DNA of 8,674 nucleotides from an uncultured Clostridia bacterium (GCA_937959315.1 CALGRC010000009.1:1-8674), one strand, 5' to 3'; positions 1 to 6,656 are shown, numbered from the stretch's first letter. The notes: generated from the letters alone by a model not told the origin. A program made the numbers and translations.

Positions 1-12
1 GAATGGGATTTC

Positions 13-102
13 ATGAATAAGAATTTAAAATTAAGAGCGATAGTGTGGGAAATAATTGTCCCGATTGTGCTTTACTATATTGTTTTTCTAAGTACGATGT
101 AC
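13..102 (+). other. Possible 5' fragment of a membrane-protein gene fused to the CpaF 3' end
   Basis: A plus-strand frame opens with ATG at 13. Its first roughly 29 residues read like a genuine membrane-protein start: a short basic head (MNKNLKLR) followed by a hydrophobic segment containing WEIIVPIVLYY. Beyond about position 100 the same frame merely reads the antisense of the CpaF gene and becomes low-complexity, running to a stop at 222. The style of the first 29 residues recalls N-termini of multi-pass membrane proteins such as CPBP/CAAX-type proteases, but it is too short to assign. The ribosome binding site is weak (GGGA four bases before ATG). I infer a recombination or assembly junction around 98-104. 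It could equally be chance. Confidence 0.3.
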
Positions 103-1382
103 TTTATTTTTGCGTTTATCCCGTCCCTTTCATACACATTTTCCTTTATTTCGTATTTGTACAAGGTCTGCCCGACGATTCTGCCATCCTCCACTTTTAT
201 CCCCTCAAAAATTTCGTCGTAAATCCGTCTGCCGTCCGGAAGCTGCCGCTTAAATAAAATCAACGGCATCGCCTCTAAAATGAACTCAAGCAATTTGTTT
301 TCCGACAATCCCACGCCCGATGATACGCACATGGACAAAATCCGGTTGTATGCGTCAATCGCTGAATTTGCATGGAGCGTACTGATAATTGTGTGTCCCG
401 TGCGGCCTGCCTCCACGGCGGTCAGCGCCTCTTTACCGCGCATCTCTGCCGGAATAATCGCATACGGATGAAACCGCAGCGCTTCCTTGAGCAAATCGTC
501 CATTGAAACGGCGTTTCCGCTGTCCTTCGTTATCGTCTGCACCACGCGGTTTGTCATTCTCCCGCTGTTGTCAAGCCGTGCAATATTTAGTTCTCTGGTA
601 TCTTCAATGGTATAAATACGCTTGTCTTCATCCAGGCAGCCAATCAAATATCCCAAGTCAGTCGTTTTCCCCGCGCCGGTTGAACCTGCAATCGCAAGCG
701 ATACGCCGTTATTCACACACAGCGAAAGAAAATCCAGTTCTTCCTCTGTTGCGCTGCCATACTGAATCATCAGTTCCCTTGTAATGACATTCTCTTTTTG
801 CCGGCGGATTGACGCAACGCCGCCTGTTTTCTTGTCCACACACGGCGGTATAATGGCAGATATTCGTATGCCCTCGCCGATAAAGCTGTCCACAATCGGA
901 TTGGAACCATCCACAATACTGCCGCCCAGCCACACCATCTTCTTTATCTTATCCATACAATCATCTGGATTCAAGAAGGTGTCCTCCAGCATCATGATTT
1001 TATCAGGATAGACCACCTCTATACAGTTCCACGCATTGATATTGATTTCTTCCACAGCTTCATCGGAAAGATATTTTGTCAGCACGCCAAAGCCTGCCAT
1101 ATCCTCATATATCTTGTCCGCAAGCTCGCCGATATTGTAAAATGCGTCCACCGATATTCTCTGCTGATTCAGATACCGCACAATCAGGTTTTTCAATTTA
1201 TCCTTCGCCTCATCGGAATACAATACGTCTATCAATTCCGCAGAATGGTTTTTTGAAATGATATGCCTGATCATATCCAGTGCTTCCTTGTAGGTTCTTG
1301 CAGCGCCTCTCACATTTGCGGAATTTGTCGTGCCTGTGTTCACCTTGTAAATCAGGTCGTTAATATTAAATACATCTACCAT
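75..1382 (-). CDS. cpaF: CpaF/TadA-type secretion ATPase of a Tad/Flp pilus system, 3' end probably truncated
   Basis: This is a VirB11/GspE-superfamily ATPase that powers Tad pilus assembly at the inner face of the membrane. An N-terminal domain occupies residues 1-215. The nucleotide-binding core shows a Walker A motif GSTGAGKTT (233-241), an Asp box with EDTREL (260-265), a Walker B region with AEMRG (312-316, Glu313; relatives usually have GE(M/V)RG) and a His box GHTIISTLHANS (329-340). ATG follows AGGAGG by 7 bases, and that ribosome binding site overlaps the TAG of the upstream ATPase gene, so the two are co-transcribed. The protein has 435 residues. After the C-terminal strand pattern LYKYEIKENVYERDG it ends in KYIVLRKTI. 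Relatives normally continue about 25-40 residues with an 'IS..L..RL..NGA' motif, which is missing. The family call is secure; the truncation is inferred. Confidence 0.9.
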   Translation of the reverse strand: MVDVFNINDLIYKVNTGTTNSANVRGAARTYKEALDMIRHIISKNHSAELIDVLYSDEAKDKLKNLIVRYLNQQRISVDAFYNIGELADKIYEDMAGFGVLTKYLSDEAVEEININAWNCIEVVYPDKIMMLEDTFLNPDDCMDKIKKMVWLGGSIVDGSNPIVDSFIGEGIRISAIIPPCVDKKTGGVASIRRQKENVITRELMIQYGSATEEELDFLSLCVNNGVSLAIAGSTGAGKTTDLGYLIGCLDEDKRIYTIEDTRELNIARLDNSGRMTNRVVQTITKDSGNAVSMDDLLKEALRFHPYAIIPAEMRGKEALTAVEAGRTGHTIISTLHANSAIDAYNRILSMCVSSGVGLSENKLLEFILEAMPLILFKRQLPDGRRIYDEIFEGIKVEDGRIVGQTLYKYEIKENVYERDGINAKIKYIVLRKTI

Positions 1383-1393
1383 TGCGCATCCTC

Positions 1394-2107
1394 CTATATC
1401 ATGACCCGGCTTGCAATCTTTTGCATGGTCTTTTTGTATTCTCCCGGTACGCTTGACGACGACAAAAACGGTTTCCCCGCATTTTCAAGCATACGACCGT
1501 CCGTCACATACGGCAATTCATACGCAAATTTAACACCAATGTTACTCATGTAGGTCAGCTTATCGCAGGTCTTGTCATAACCATTCAGCACATGAAGCAT
1601 TCTGTCGTTTAAATTCAAAAGCCCCTTGGTATTCTCCATGGACGCCTGCCACAGACAATCCTTTGCCGACGCGCGATGGGCAACAATAATCCGCTCCGAC
1701 ATGGTAAGCCCCATACTTGAAATCGGATTGTTCAATTCCTCGCTGCCGTCAATGACAATATAGTCAAACCGCATCGCCGCGTCTTCAATCAGCTCCTTAG
1801 CCGTTTCCCCTCTAACTGCGGTCAGCAGCATGGCGTCAAAACCGTTTGGAACCGACAGAAAAAAGAGATTGGACGCCGCGTTTTCAAACATATTCTTTGT
1901 GTTGCAGCCATTGGCAATCGCTTGATAAATCCCTTCGTCGTCCTCTACCCGTTTGGCGAATATCCCCTGCAGCTCTCCGTAATACAGCTTGGACGAAATA
2001 ATGCCGACCATCAAATTCCGGGACGCCAAGGCAATTCCAAGATTGGACGCAATCGTGGTTTTACCGCTCCCGTTCGCGCCCCAAACAGTTATAATTTTTG
2101 TATTCAT
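1394..2107 (-). CDS. MinD/ParA-type ATPase of the Tad locus (CpaE-like)
   Basis: This 237-residue SIMIBI-class ATPase probably helps position or regulate the pilus machinery, as CpaE/TadZ proteins do. The P-loop is GANGSGKTT (residues 10-18) with the catalytic Lys16. The second 'signature' lysine of the deviant Walker A (KGGxGKT) is replaced by Ala11. A Walker B-like segment FDYIVIDGS lies at 114-122 (Asp116, Asp120). The C-terminal part, after about residue 140, matches the usual helical end of the family in length. The ATG overlaps the TGA of the CpaB-like gene in an ATGA junction. Its ribosome binding site is weak (AAAGGGG), so translation probably depends on coupling. TAG at 1394-1396 overlaps the AGGAGG of cpaF. 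The exact subfamily is uncertain because a second ATPase-like gene lies in the same operon. Confidence 0.8.
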   Translation of the reverse strand: MNTKIITVWGANGSGKTTIASNLGIALASRNLMVGIISSKLYYGELQGIFAKRVEDDEGIYQAIANGCNTKNMFENAASNLFFLSVPNGFDAMLLTAVRGETAKELIEDAAMRFDYIVIDGSEELNNPISSMGLTMSERIIVAHRASAKDCLWQASMENTKGLLNLNDRMLHVLNGYDKTCDKLTYMSNIGVKFAYELPYVTDGRMLENAGKPFLSSSSVPGEYKKTMQKIASRVMI

Positions 2108-2766
2108 TGCAGCTGCCCCTTTCGTTCAAATACGGCGTGCAGTTTGCCGGAATATTCCGCCTCCACCAGCCGTACCGCCTGCATATCGTTTACAATCAAT
2201 GTTAACGTCGCAGCAACCGTATCCGATTTTTCCTCCGCCGCGTTTACTTCGGCAATATCCTGTGCCGCGTCATTTTCTATGCTGTACACTTCAATATTTT
2301 TAAGCTCCTCGTAGACCATCGGAACACCGTTGCTATAGCAAACGAGCGAAATGATATCGCCTGCCCGCAAATGATTCCCAACGCCTGCTGCAATGGACGG
2401 CAGCGTGACTGTAACAAGTTTTTGACCGTTTGCCAATATGCCGTCCAGTCTTTCGTTTGCAGCATAATCAGACAGCTTGGATTTCACAATACAATCCTCC
2501 GCCGCGATTTCTGTTCTGGCATATTTCCCGACAATGTCCGTTTTCTCTTTTACAATATTTTCGGGCAAACCAAAACTGCCGACTTCCACCTCTTTCAGCA
2601 TTGTCTCTTCGATTTTTGTTCCCGCGCCAACCGTTCCGGTCACCTTTATCACCGTTTCCGTCCCGCCCTTGCCTTGATACATTCCCGGCAAGACGCCAAA
2701 AGCAAAAATACCGGCAAGCAGAATGCAGCCGGCGCCGATTAGTATTCTGTTTTGTAAAAACTTCAT
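2104..2766 (-). CDS. cpaB: CpaB/RcpC-like SAF-domain Tad pilus assembly protein
   Basis: The protein has 220 residues. One N-terminal membrane segment (about 7-27) anchors the rest outside the cytoplasm. A SAF-like domain follows at about 38-95, with the pattern VTGTVGAGTKIEE..LKEVEVG..GLP and IVGKYARTEIAAEDCI typical of CpaB/RcpC. Residues 110-215 form a second domain containing GQKLVTVTLPS and LRAGDIISLVCYSNG, as in the C-terminal half of RcpC proteins. CpaB/RcpC proteins belong to the Tad pilus export apparatus; in Gram-positive bacteria, which lack an outer-membrane secretin, the role is less clear. ATG is preceded by AGGAGG with 7 bases between. The start overlaps the TGA of the CpaE-like gene by 4 bases (ATGA), and its own TGA overlaps the next gene's ATG in the same way. 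Confidence 0.82.
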   Translation of the reverse strand: MKFLQNRILIGAGCILLAGIFAFGVLPGMYQGKGGTETVIKVTGTVGAGTKIEETMLKEVEVGSFGLPENIVKEKTDIVGKYARTEIAAEDCIVKSKLSDYAANERLDGILANGQKLVTVTLPSIAAGVGNHLRAGDIISLVCYSNGVPMVYEELKNIEVYSIENDAAQDIAEVNAAEEKSDTVAATLTLIVNDMQAVRLVEAEYSGKLHAVFERKGQLQ

Positions 2767-3863
2767 TGCTTCTCCTCCTTCAAAGTCTTCATAATTTCGT
2801 CCATATATCCGCTGCCTCGGCGCATGATATTGATGCCCGGATATTCTGATTTCAACCTTTTCTCGTCGCTGTCAATCAAGAATATATAAGAATCGTCTAT
2901 CATTTCACGCCATTGCTCATGATTCAAAAAAAATTTGATTTTCCCAATCTGCCATCTATCTGAAAAGCCCAAAAGTATTTTCAGGCTGCATTTGTGAATC
3001 TCCCGTATGTATTCAGCCGGATATCCATAGCTGATCTGAAACGTATCGCCGCGCGGCGCTATGTCATACGGCGTCCCGAAATCTGTTATCAGCATGTTCG
3101 CCTCCTGCTGAAAGCGGCTGCGTTCGACGGCGCCAATCCCGATTTCCACATCTTTGATATCCGCTAAGGATAATGCGTCCGTTCCCGTCATATCGGCAAG
3201 TTTAGTCACATATCCGTGCAGCGCAAAATATTCCGCGAGCCGGATGGCAGCCGTGGTAGCGCCCGCCCCATGCGCCGCATTCACGAAACCAATCTCATAC
3301 TTACCTGTCGGTGGCAGAACGGCTGTCTGAACCGATTCAATCTCTTCCGGCTCATCCTTCGCATCGCTTTTCGGTTCTTCCGGCGCTATTGCCTTTTTTA
3401 CAATGGCCGGAAACCGAGGAAGCGGTTTTATATCCCTCATCTGCGCCTGTTTTTGAGCACTTTTTGGCTTTTCGCGCGGCAGCTTGCCCTGTTTTACAAG
3501 GTCAACCAAATCCTGCGTGTCAAACCCATTATCGTCAAACAGCACATCAATGCGCTGATGTTCATAGCCGGAAAGCTGTTCCTCCGGATATTGCTCCCGA
3601 TTACCGTTCAGAATCAGGACAATCCGCATTTTACTTTCCAGACTGCGTATTTCTGAAACCAAATCCGGAAAGATCTCCATATGTACCGCCGCTGCCGCAA
3701 CGAGTATCACATCGGTTATTTTGTGTTCCTCCTGTACCCGTTCCATCAACTGTACGCTTGTGGTGCAGTTTTCCACAACAAATTCCAGATCATTTTGTCG
3801 GAATATTTTCTTTAAAACACTCTGCAGGTCAACCTCTCCAAACAAAGTCATAACGCCAATCAA
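2763..3863 (-). CDS. CpaE/TadZ-like protein with receiver-like N-domain and degenerate P-loop
   Basis: The 366-residue product resembles CpaE/TadZ. An N-terminal receiver-like alpha/beta domain (about 1-125) lacks a clear phosphoacceptor pattern. A charged linker (about 126-185) is rich in Lys, Glu and Pro. A MinD-like domain follows (about 188-366). The nucleotide loop reads NAAHGAGATT (195-204): the glycines and threonines remain but the essential Walker A lysine is Ala202. ITDFG (259-263) marks the Walker B position. It is therefore probably a non-hydrolysing scaffold, perhaps paired with the intact ATPase two genes downstream. The start chosen is TTG at 3861-3863, seven bases after GGAGGTGA, overlapping the toxin gene's TGA. 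The alternative ATG at 3849-3851 lies 19 bases from the ribosome binding site and is less likely. Confidence 0.75.
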   Translation of the reverse strand: MIGVMTLFGEVDLQSVLKKIFRQNDLEFVVENCTTSVQLMERVQEEHKITDVILVAAAAVHMEIFPDLVSEIRSLESKMRIVLILNGNREQYPEEQLSGYEHQRIDVLFDDNGFDTQDLVDLVKQGKLPREKPKSAQKQAQMRDIKPLPRFPAIVKKAIAPEEPKSDAKDEPEEIESVQTAVLPPTGKYEIGFVNAAHGAGATTAAIRLAEYFALHGYVTKLADMTGTDALSLADIKDVEIGIGAVERSRFQQEANMLITDFGTPYDIAPRGDTFQISYGYPAEYIREIHKCSLKILLGFSDRWQIGKIKFFLNHEQWREMIDDSYIFLIDSDEKRLKSEYPGINIMRRGSGYMDEIMKTLKEEKQ

Positions 3864-4249
3864 TGCAACTTCACCTCCGTCAGCTGCGCAAATGGTTCCA
3901 GCGATTCCTGCTCCAGCCGTTCAATCAACTTCAAAGCATACTCCAGCGCCCGCTCGGTATCCCGCTTATCCCTTTTGACAAAGGCATACAGCAGAATAAC
4001 ATTATTATCTATTTCATAATAGATAATACGAACCATACTCTTTTCGGCCTTCAGCCTAATTTCGTATAGCCGTTTATACTTCTCAATCGAAAAGTGCTTT
4101 ATATGCGGCTCCTGCAATAAGTTGGTTTCATCCGCAAGCAGTCTGAGAATATACGCCAGCTTTTTCTTAACCTTTGCGCTTGCACCCTCAATAAATTCCG
4201 CAACAGGCATCTTTCCATCACGTCCGTTGTACATATAAATGTTTCTCAC
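3860..4249 (-). CDS. HigB/RelE-like toxin-family protein (phage Gp49-like), first gene of the Tad block
   Basis: The 129-residue protein matches the Gp49/HigB branch of the RelE superfamily. It has an N-terminal strand, a helical pair (about 15-40), then an LYEIRLK...MVRIIYYE...VILLYAFVKRDKR sheet core (61-96) and a C-terminal helix (98-113). Family members are mRNA interferases that cut translated mRNA at the ribosome. The last 15 residues extend past the usual domain. HigB genes are normally followed by an XRE-type HigA antitoxin. Here the next gene is the CpaE-like protein, joined by a 4-base overlap, and no antitoxin is visible on either side. The GTG start (4247-4249) follows AAAGGGTGA by 9 bases. 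An internal ATG five codons later is possible. Whether it is active or has been co-opted as a regulator cannot be read from sequence. Confidence 0.78.
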   Translation of the reverse strand: MRNIYMYNGRDGKMPVAEFIEGASAKVKKKLAYILRLLADETNLLQEPHIKHFSIEKYKRLYEIRLKAEKSMVRIIYYEIDNNVILLYAFVKRDKRDTERALEYALKLIERLEQESLEPFAQLTEVKLH

Positions 4250-4274
4250 AAGATATTATCACCCTTTCGCAATC

Positions 4275-4308
4275 AAAAAAGCCTTGCCATCTCCTTTGGC
4301 AAGACTTT
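4275..4308 (-). terminator. Terminator-like hairpin in the leader of the Tad block (possible attenuator)
   Basis: On the minus strand a core stem CTTGCCA/TGGCAAG (plus 4283-4289 with 4297-4303, 7-base loop) extends to 12 pairs with AAAG/CTTT and one wobble, and runs into a six-U tract (4275-4280). It lies about 35 bases after the -10 of the promoter at 4339-4366 and 26 bases before the toxin gene's GTG. No other promoter fits between the hairpin and the GTG, so transcription of the block must read through it. Confidence 0.7.
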
Positions 4309-4338
4309 CGTTTCGCTTGATACAATTTTGATAATACC

Positions 4339-4366
4339 ATTATACAACTGAAAAAATATCCTTCAA
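4339..4366 (-). promoter_or_regulatory. Sigma-A-like promoter for the Tad block
   Basis: On the minus strand TTGAAG (4361-4366) and a perfect TATAAT (4339-4344) are separated by 16 bases. The expected start near 4332 gives a leader of about 83 nt to the GTG at 4249. It lies downstream of the terminator of the exported-protein gene, so it is the likely origin of Tad-block transcription. Confidence 0.6.
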
Positions 4367-4437
4367 ACCCCTGTGCAATTTCTTTTTTATATTATTTTTC
4401 TGAAATTCTGTGTACCAATAATGTCGGCAGTGTTTAC

Positions 4438-4471
4438 AAAAAAATAAGGCGCACCCCAAACGGAGTACGCC
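4438..4471 (-). terminator. Intrinsic terminator of the exported-protein gene
   Basis: On the minus strand GGCGTACTCC and GGGGTGCGCC form a 10-pair stem with wobbles (plus 4448-4457 with 4462-4471) around a four-base loop, followed by a T-rich tract (4438-4447). It begins 17 bases after the stop codon at 4488. Confidence 0.85.
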
Positions 4472-4487
4472 CGATACTTTCGGAAAA

Positions 4488-5057
4488 TTATTGCGGTATT
4501 GCTGCCAAAAGCAACTTACGTGCCATCGTAAACAGTACGCTGTCTACCTGCGGAACATCCCAGTAACAAAAATCCGTCATATAGCAATCAGCCGGATTGA
4601 AACTTGGATCAACATTTCTCAAAATGCGAATATACGCTTCCTTTCGCGTTTCTTCATACGGTTTTCCCTGCCGTACCTGATCAATCAAGTCACCGATTAG
4701 GCTTCGGACGCTTTCCTCCGCCGCATTGTAATAGTCTGGACGAAGGTACATATCCCGGTACTGAAACACCGCGTTCCTTGCGATTGCGCCAAGAAGCCCG
4801 TATCCGTAACCCTCTGTCTGTTTCGCCAAAACGGCGCCGATAATCCGCTTATTTGCTTTCGCCATTGCGTCTGCATACCCGAGTCCTTGCTGCGTCTCGG
4901 TCAATATGTCGCCGATTAACCGTTCCACAACGGCAACGCTTTGTTCCGTAGCCTGCGGCGGCAACGTCTCCGCCGGAATCTCACTCGCATGCACACTGCA
5001 TATCATCGCCATAGTAAGTACAGCAGAAAGCACAGCAATAAATTTTTTTGCCCTCAT
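4488..5057 (-). CDS. Small exported protein of unknown function with two-fold internal repeat
   Basis: I do not recognise the family. The 189-residue product has a clear Sec signal peptide: basic MRAKK, a hydrophobic core (6-20) and an SVHA cleavage site, giving a predicted cut after residue 24. A short Pro/Glu-rich linker (25-40) leads into two similar helical segments, 45-76 and 118-149. Both share the pattern LIGD..(7)..QG..Y followed by a conserved A and I(I/L)..V. Between them is an aromatic-rich stretch with YGYG and RPDYYN, and a second aromatic patch with two cysteines (CYMTDFCYW) lies near 157-165. ATG follows AGGAGG by 7 bases. The gene has its own promoter and terminator, so it is monocistronic. 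It is probably a periplasm-like or cell-surface protein; the task is unknown. Confidence 0.75.
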   Translation of the reverse strand: MRAKKFIAVLSAVLTMAMICSVHASEIPAETLPPQATEQSVAVVERLIGDILTETQQGLGYADAMAKANKRIIGAVLAKQTEGYGYGLLGAIARNAVFQYRDMYLRPDYYNAAEESVRSLIGDLIDQVRQGKPYEETRKEAYIRILRNVDPSFNPADCYMTDFCYWDVPQVDSVLFTMARKLLLAAIPQ

Positions 5058-5091
5058 AAAAATTCCTCCTTCATTTTTTGCCTTCTACTAT

Positions 5092-5120
5092 ACTTTACGA
5101 AAACAAAGGAGAAAACGCAA
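5092..5120 (-). promoter_or_regulatory. Likely promoter of the exported-protein gene
   Basis: On the minus strand TTGCGT (5115-5120) and TAAAGT (5092-5097) are 17 bases apart, 35 bases upstream of the ATG. An overlapping TATAGT at 5087-5092 lacks a partner at the right distance. The match is moderate. Confidence 0.4.
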
Positions 5121-5185
5121 ACTTTATAAAGAAAATCCATTCGCTTTCTTCAATATTTTTCAATTTTTCCGCACTTAAAACAAGT

Positions 5186-5527
5186 TTAAAAATTACTCCC
5201 GTTCCATCCCCAATCGGATACCGGATGATAGGACACATATATCGCGTCGCCCGGTATGCCAAGTTCCTTTGCATACAAATCACAAATCTGCGCTGTCAGC
5301 TTATCATAATCCTCCGGAACCGCACTGCCATATAAACAAACCGAAACATATGCGCCTTTTTCCAGCTTTTTACCCGCCAGCCATAGATCATAATTGTCTT
5401 CTATTCCAACCATGAGATAAGTTTCCGTTTTATGCAGTGTAGTAATCGCTTTCCCAAGCTCTGTCTTTATTTTTTCTTTTTCCTCTGCCGTAAGCGGCAC
5501 TGTAATTTTTGAATCAATAAACGGCAT
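5186..5527 (-). CDS. MIF-family tautomerase (phenylpyruvate tautomerase/MIF-like)
   Basis: The 113-residue product belongs to the tautomerase superfamily, MIF branch. In that family the amino-terminal proline left after Met removal is the catalytic base. That fixes the start at ATG 5525-5527 (MPFIDSK), with GAGAGGAG eight bases upstream. A longer reading from TTG 5543-5545 would bury this proline and put the ribosome binding site inside the gene. Counting Pro as 1, Lys32 (in HKTETYLMVG) matches the substrate-binding lysine of MIF, and the strand YVSVCLYGS (59-67) matches the region of Ile64. The C-terminus WGWNGSNF mirrors MIF's VGWNNSTF. The enzyme would be cytosolic and trimeric; the natural substrate is unknown. 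It starts 21 bases after the RhuM stop, so it is probably co-transcribed with that gene. Confidence 0.85.
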   Translation of the reverse strand: MPFIDSKITVPLTAEEKEKIKTELGKAITTLHKTETYLMVGIEDNYDLWLAGKKLEKGAYVSVCLYGSAVPEDYDKLTAQICDLYAKELGIPGDAIYVSYHPVSDWGWNGSNF

Positions 5528-5548
5528 CCTATTCTCTCCTCTCAAATT

Positions 5549-6532
5549 TCATTGATGCAAATCAGCTTTATTCTCTAACATTTTAATCGTATCAAGGTAA
5601 TCTTTCTCTACCTCGCTGAGCGTTTTTTCCTGATATTTTTTATATTCCGTCGTTGCCTTATCTATCGCTTGCTTATGCGATACCTTTCCTGCTCCTTCCA
5701 ATAATTTTTCACCGCTCATCGTAAGTATTCTGTCAAGATGCTGCGCCCAATCCTGCATTGTCATTACTTGCTCCCGTTCCGCTTGTCTTTCAGCAAAATC
5801 TAAATATCCGGAAACCAACTGTCCAAGCGAACGAAGCTCCTTTTCATCCAGATAATTTTTTGCCACAACCGCATCGCTCAAATGCGGTCTGTTCCCTTTA
5901 AACGATATTAGCCCCATAAATTCTTTTTCCGCATCTGCCCTGGTATATATCACCTCCGCTGCTGTTTGACCATGTACCGCATAATGAATTTTATTTTGAA
6001 CCTTTTTAAAAAATTCTATGGATATATCCGCCTGTGGATCGTAATCAATACTCGTTGCGTAAATATCTAATACTTGTCTGTAAAATACCTTTTCAGATGC
6101 ACGAATATCGCGGATACGCTCTATCAGTTCCTTCCAATATCCCCCGCCGCCCAAGTTCTTCAGCCGTTCATCATCCATTGTAAATCCTTTGCGGATATAC
6201 TCATTTAGCCTCTGGGTAGCCCATTGCCTGAATTGTGTGCCGCGCAGCGATTTCACGCGATAACCAACAGAAATAATGACGTCGAGGTTGTAAAATTTCA
6301 TTTTATACTTTTTTCCATCCGAAGCAGTTGTCAAGAAATCCTTGACAACTGCTTCCCGCTTTAATTCGCCCTCTTTAAAACAATTATTGATATGTAGACT
6401 TACATTCTGTTTTGTCGTGTCAAAAAGTTCTGCCATCTGCATTTGATTTAGCCAAACGGTTTCCCCTTCAAACCGGACATCAATCGAAACTTTTTCATCA
6501 TCTGTCTTAAAAATAATAATATTATTTTCCAT
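5549..6532 (-). CDS. RhuM-family protein
   Basis: The 327-residue product matches the virulence RhuM family (COG3943). A beta-rich N-terminus leads into a helix-turn-helix-like stretch, with WLNQMQMAELFDTTKQNVS at about 27-45. The family signature follows: KMKFYNLDVIISVGYRVKS, then G..FR.WA..RL.EYI.KGF (about 77-117). The rest is helical, with a central segment about 140-230 and a charged coiled-coil-like tail about 240-320. RhuM was named from a Salmonella pathogenicity-island gene, and homologues are frequent near restriction-modification and phage-defence loci; the biochemical role is not settled. ATG follows GGAG by 8 bases. The insertion sequence ends 26 bp upstream and no good promoter is visible between, so expression may now be low or driven from the element. 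Full length and no internal stops. Confidence 0.85.
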   Translation of the reverse strand: MENNIIIFKTDDEKVSIDVRFEGETVWLNQMQMAELFDTTKQNVSLHINNCFKEGELKREAVVKDFLTTASDGKKYKMKFYNLDVIISVGYRVKSLRGTQFRQWATQRLNEYIRKGFTMDDERLKNLGGGGYWKELIERIRDIRASEKVFYRQVLDIYATSIDYDPQADISIEFFKKVQNKIHYAVHGQTAAEVIYTRADAEKEFMGLISFKGNRPHLSDAVVAKNYLDEKELRSLGQLVSGYLDFAERQAEREQVMTMQDWAQHLDRILTMSGEKLLEGAGKVSHKQAIDKATTEYKKYQEKTLSEVEKDYLDTIKMLENKADLHQ

Positions 6533-6544
6533 AATTTTATCTCC

Positions 6545-6560
6545 ACGCTCTCAAAAGCGT
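6545..6560. repeat. Small inverted repeat at the left insertion-sequence junction
   Basis: ACGCT (6545-6549) and AGCGT (6556-6560) form a 5-bp inverted repeat with a 6-base centre. Its right arm touches the left terminal repeat of the element. It could be a target-site feature or part of the old RhuM leader. Confidence 0.4.
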
Positions 6561-6580
6561 TCTGTAAAGTTAAATGAAAG

Positions 6581-6610
6581 TTGAAAACCCGCCAGCCTTT
6601 CTGGTACAAT
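6581..6610 (+). promoter_or_regulatory. Transposase promoter
   Basis: TTGAAA (6581-6586), an 18-base spacer and TACAAT (6605-6610) lie just inside the left terminal repeat. The predicted start near 6617 lies downstream of the ATG at 6609, which argues against that codon as translation start. Confidence 0.6.
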
Positions 6611-6656
6611 GGTTTCACCACAAATCCAAAGTACTCCCGAAAGGAGACGGGTCTTC

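Noticed and set aside
1922..3978. Several plus-strand frames of 100-180 codons opposite the Tad genes
   Set aside because: They are antisense shadows of well-supported minus-strand genes, with no family features, and several rich in Pro, Arg or Ser.
4275..4340. Short leader peptide (MARLF, ATG at 4288-4290 on the minus strand) or a degraded gene in the Tad leader
   Set aside because: The ATG directly abuts AAAGGAG without a spacer and lies in the hairpin; the open frame upstream is too short to distinguish from chance.
5528..5545. TTG start six codons upstream of the tautomerase ATG
   Set aside because: It would place the ribosome binding site inside the gene and block the catalytic N-terminal proline.
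6609..6656. Earlier in-frame start of the transposase
   Set aside because: This ATG overlaps the -10 region and lies upstream of the predicted transcript start, while ATG 6657 has AAAGGAG.
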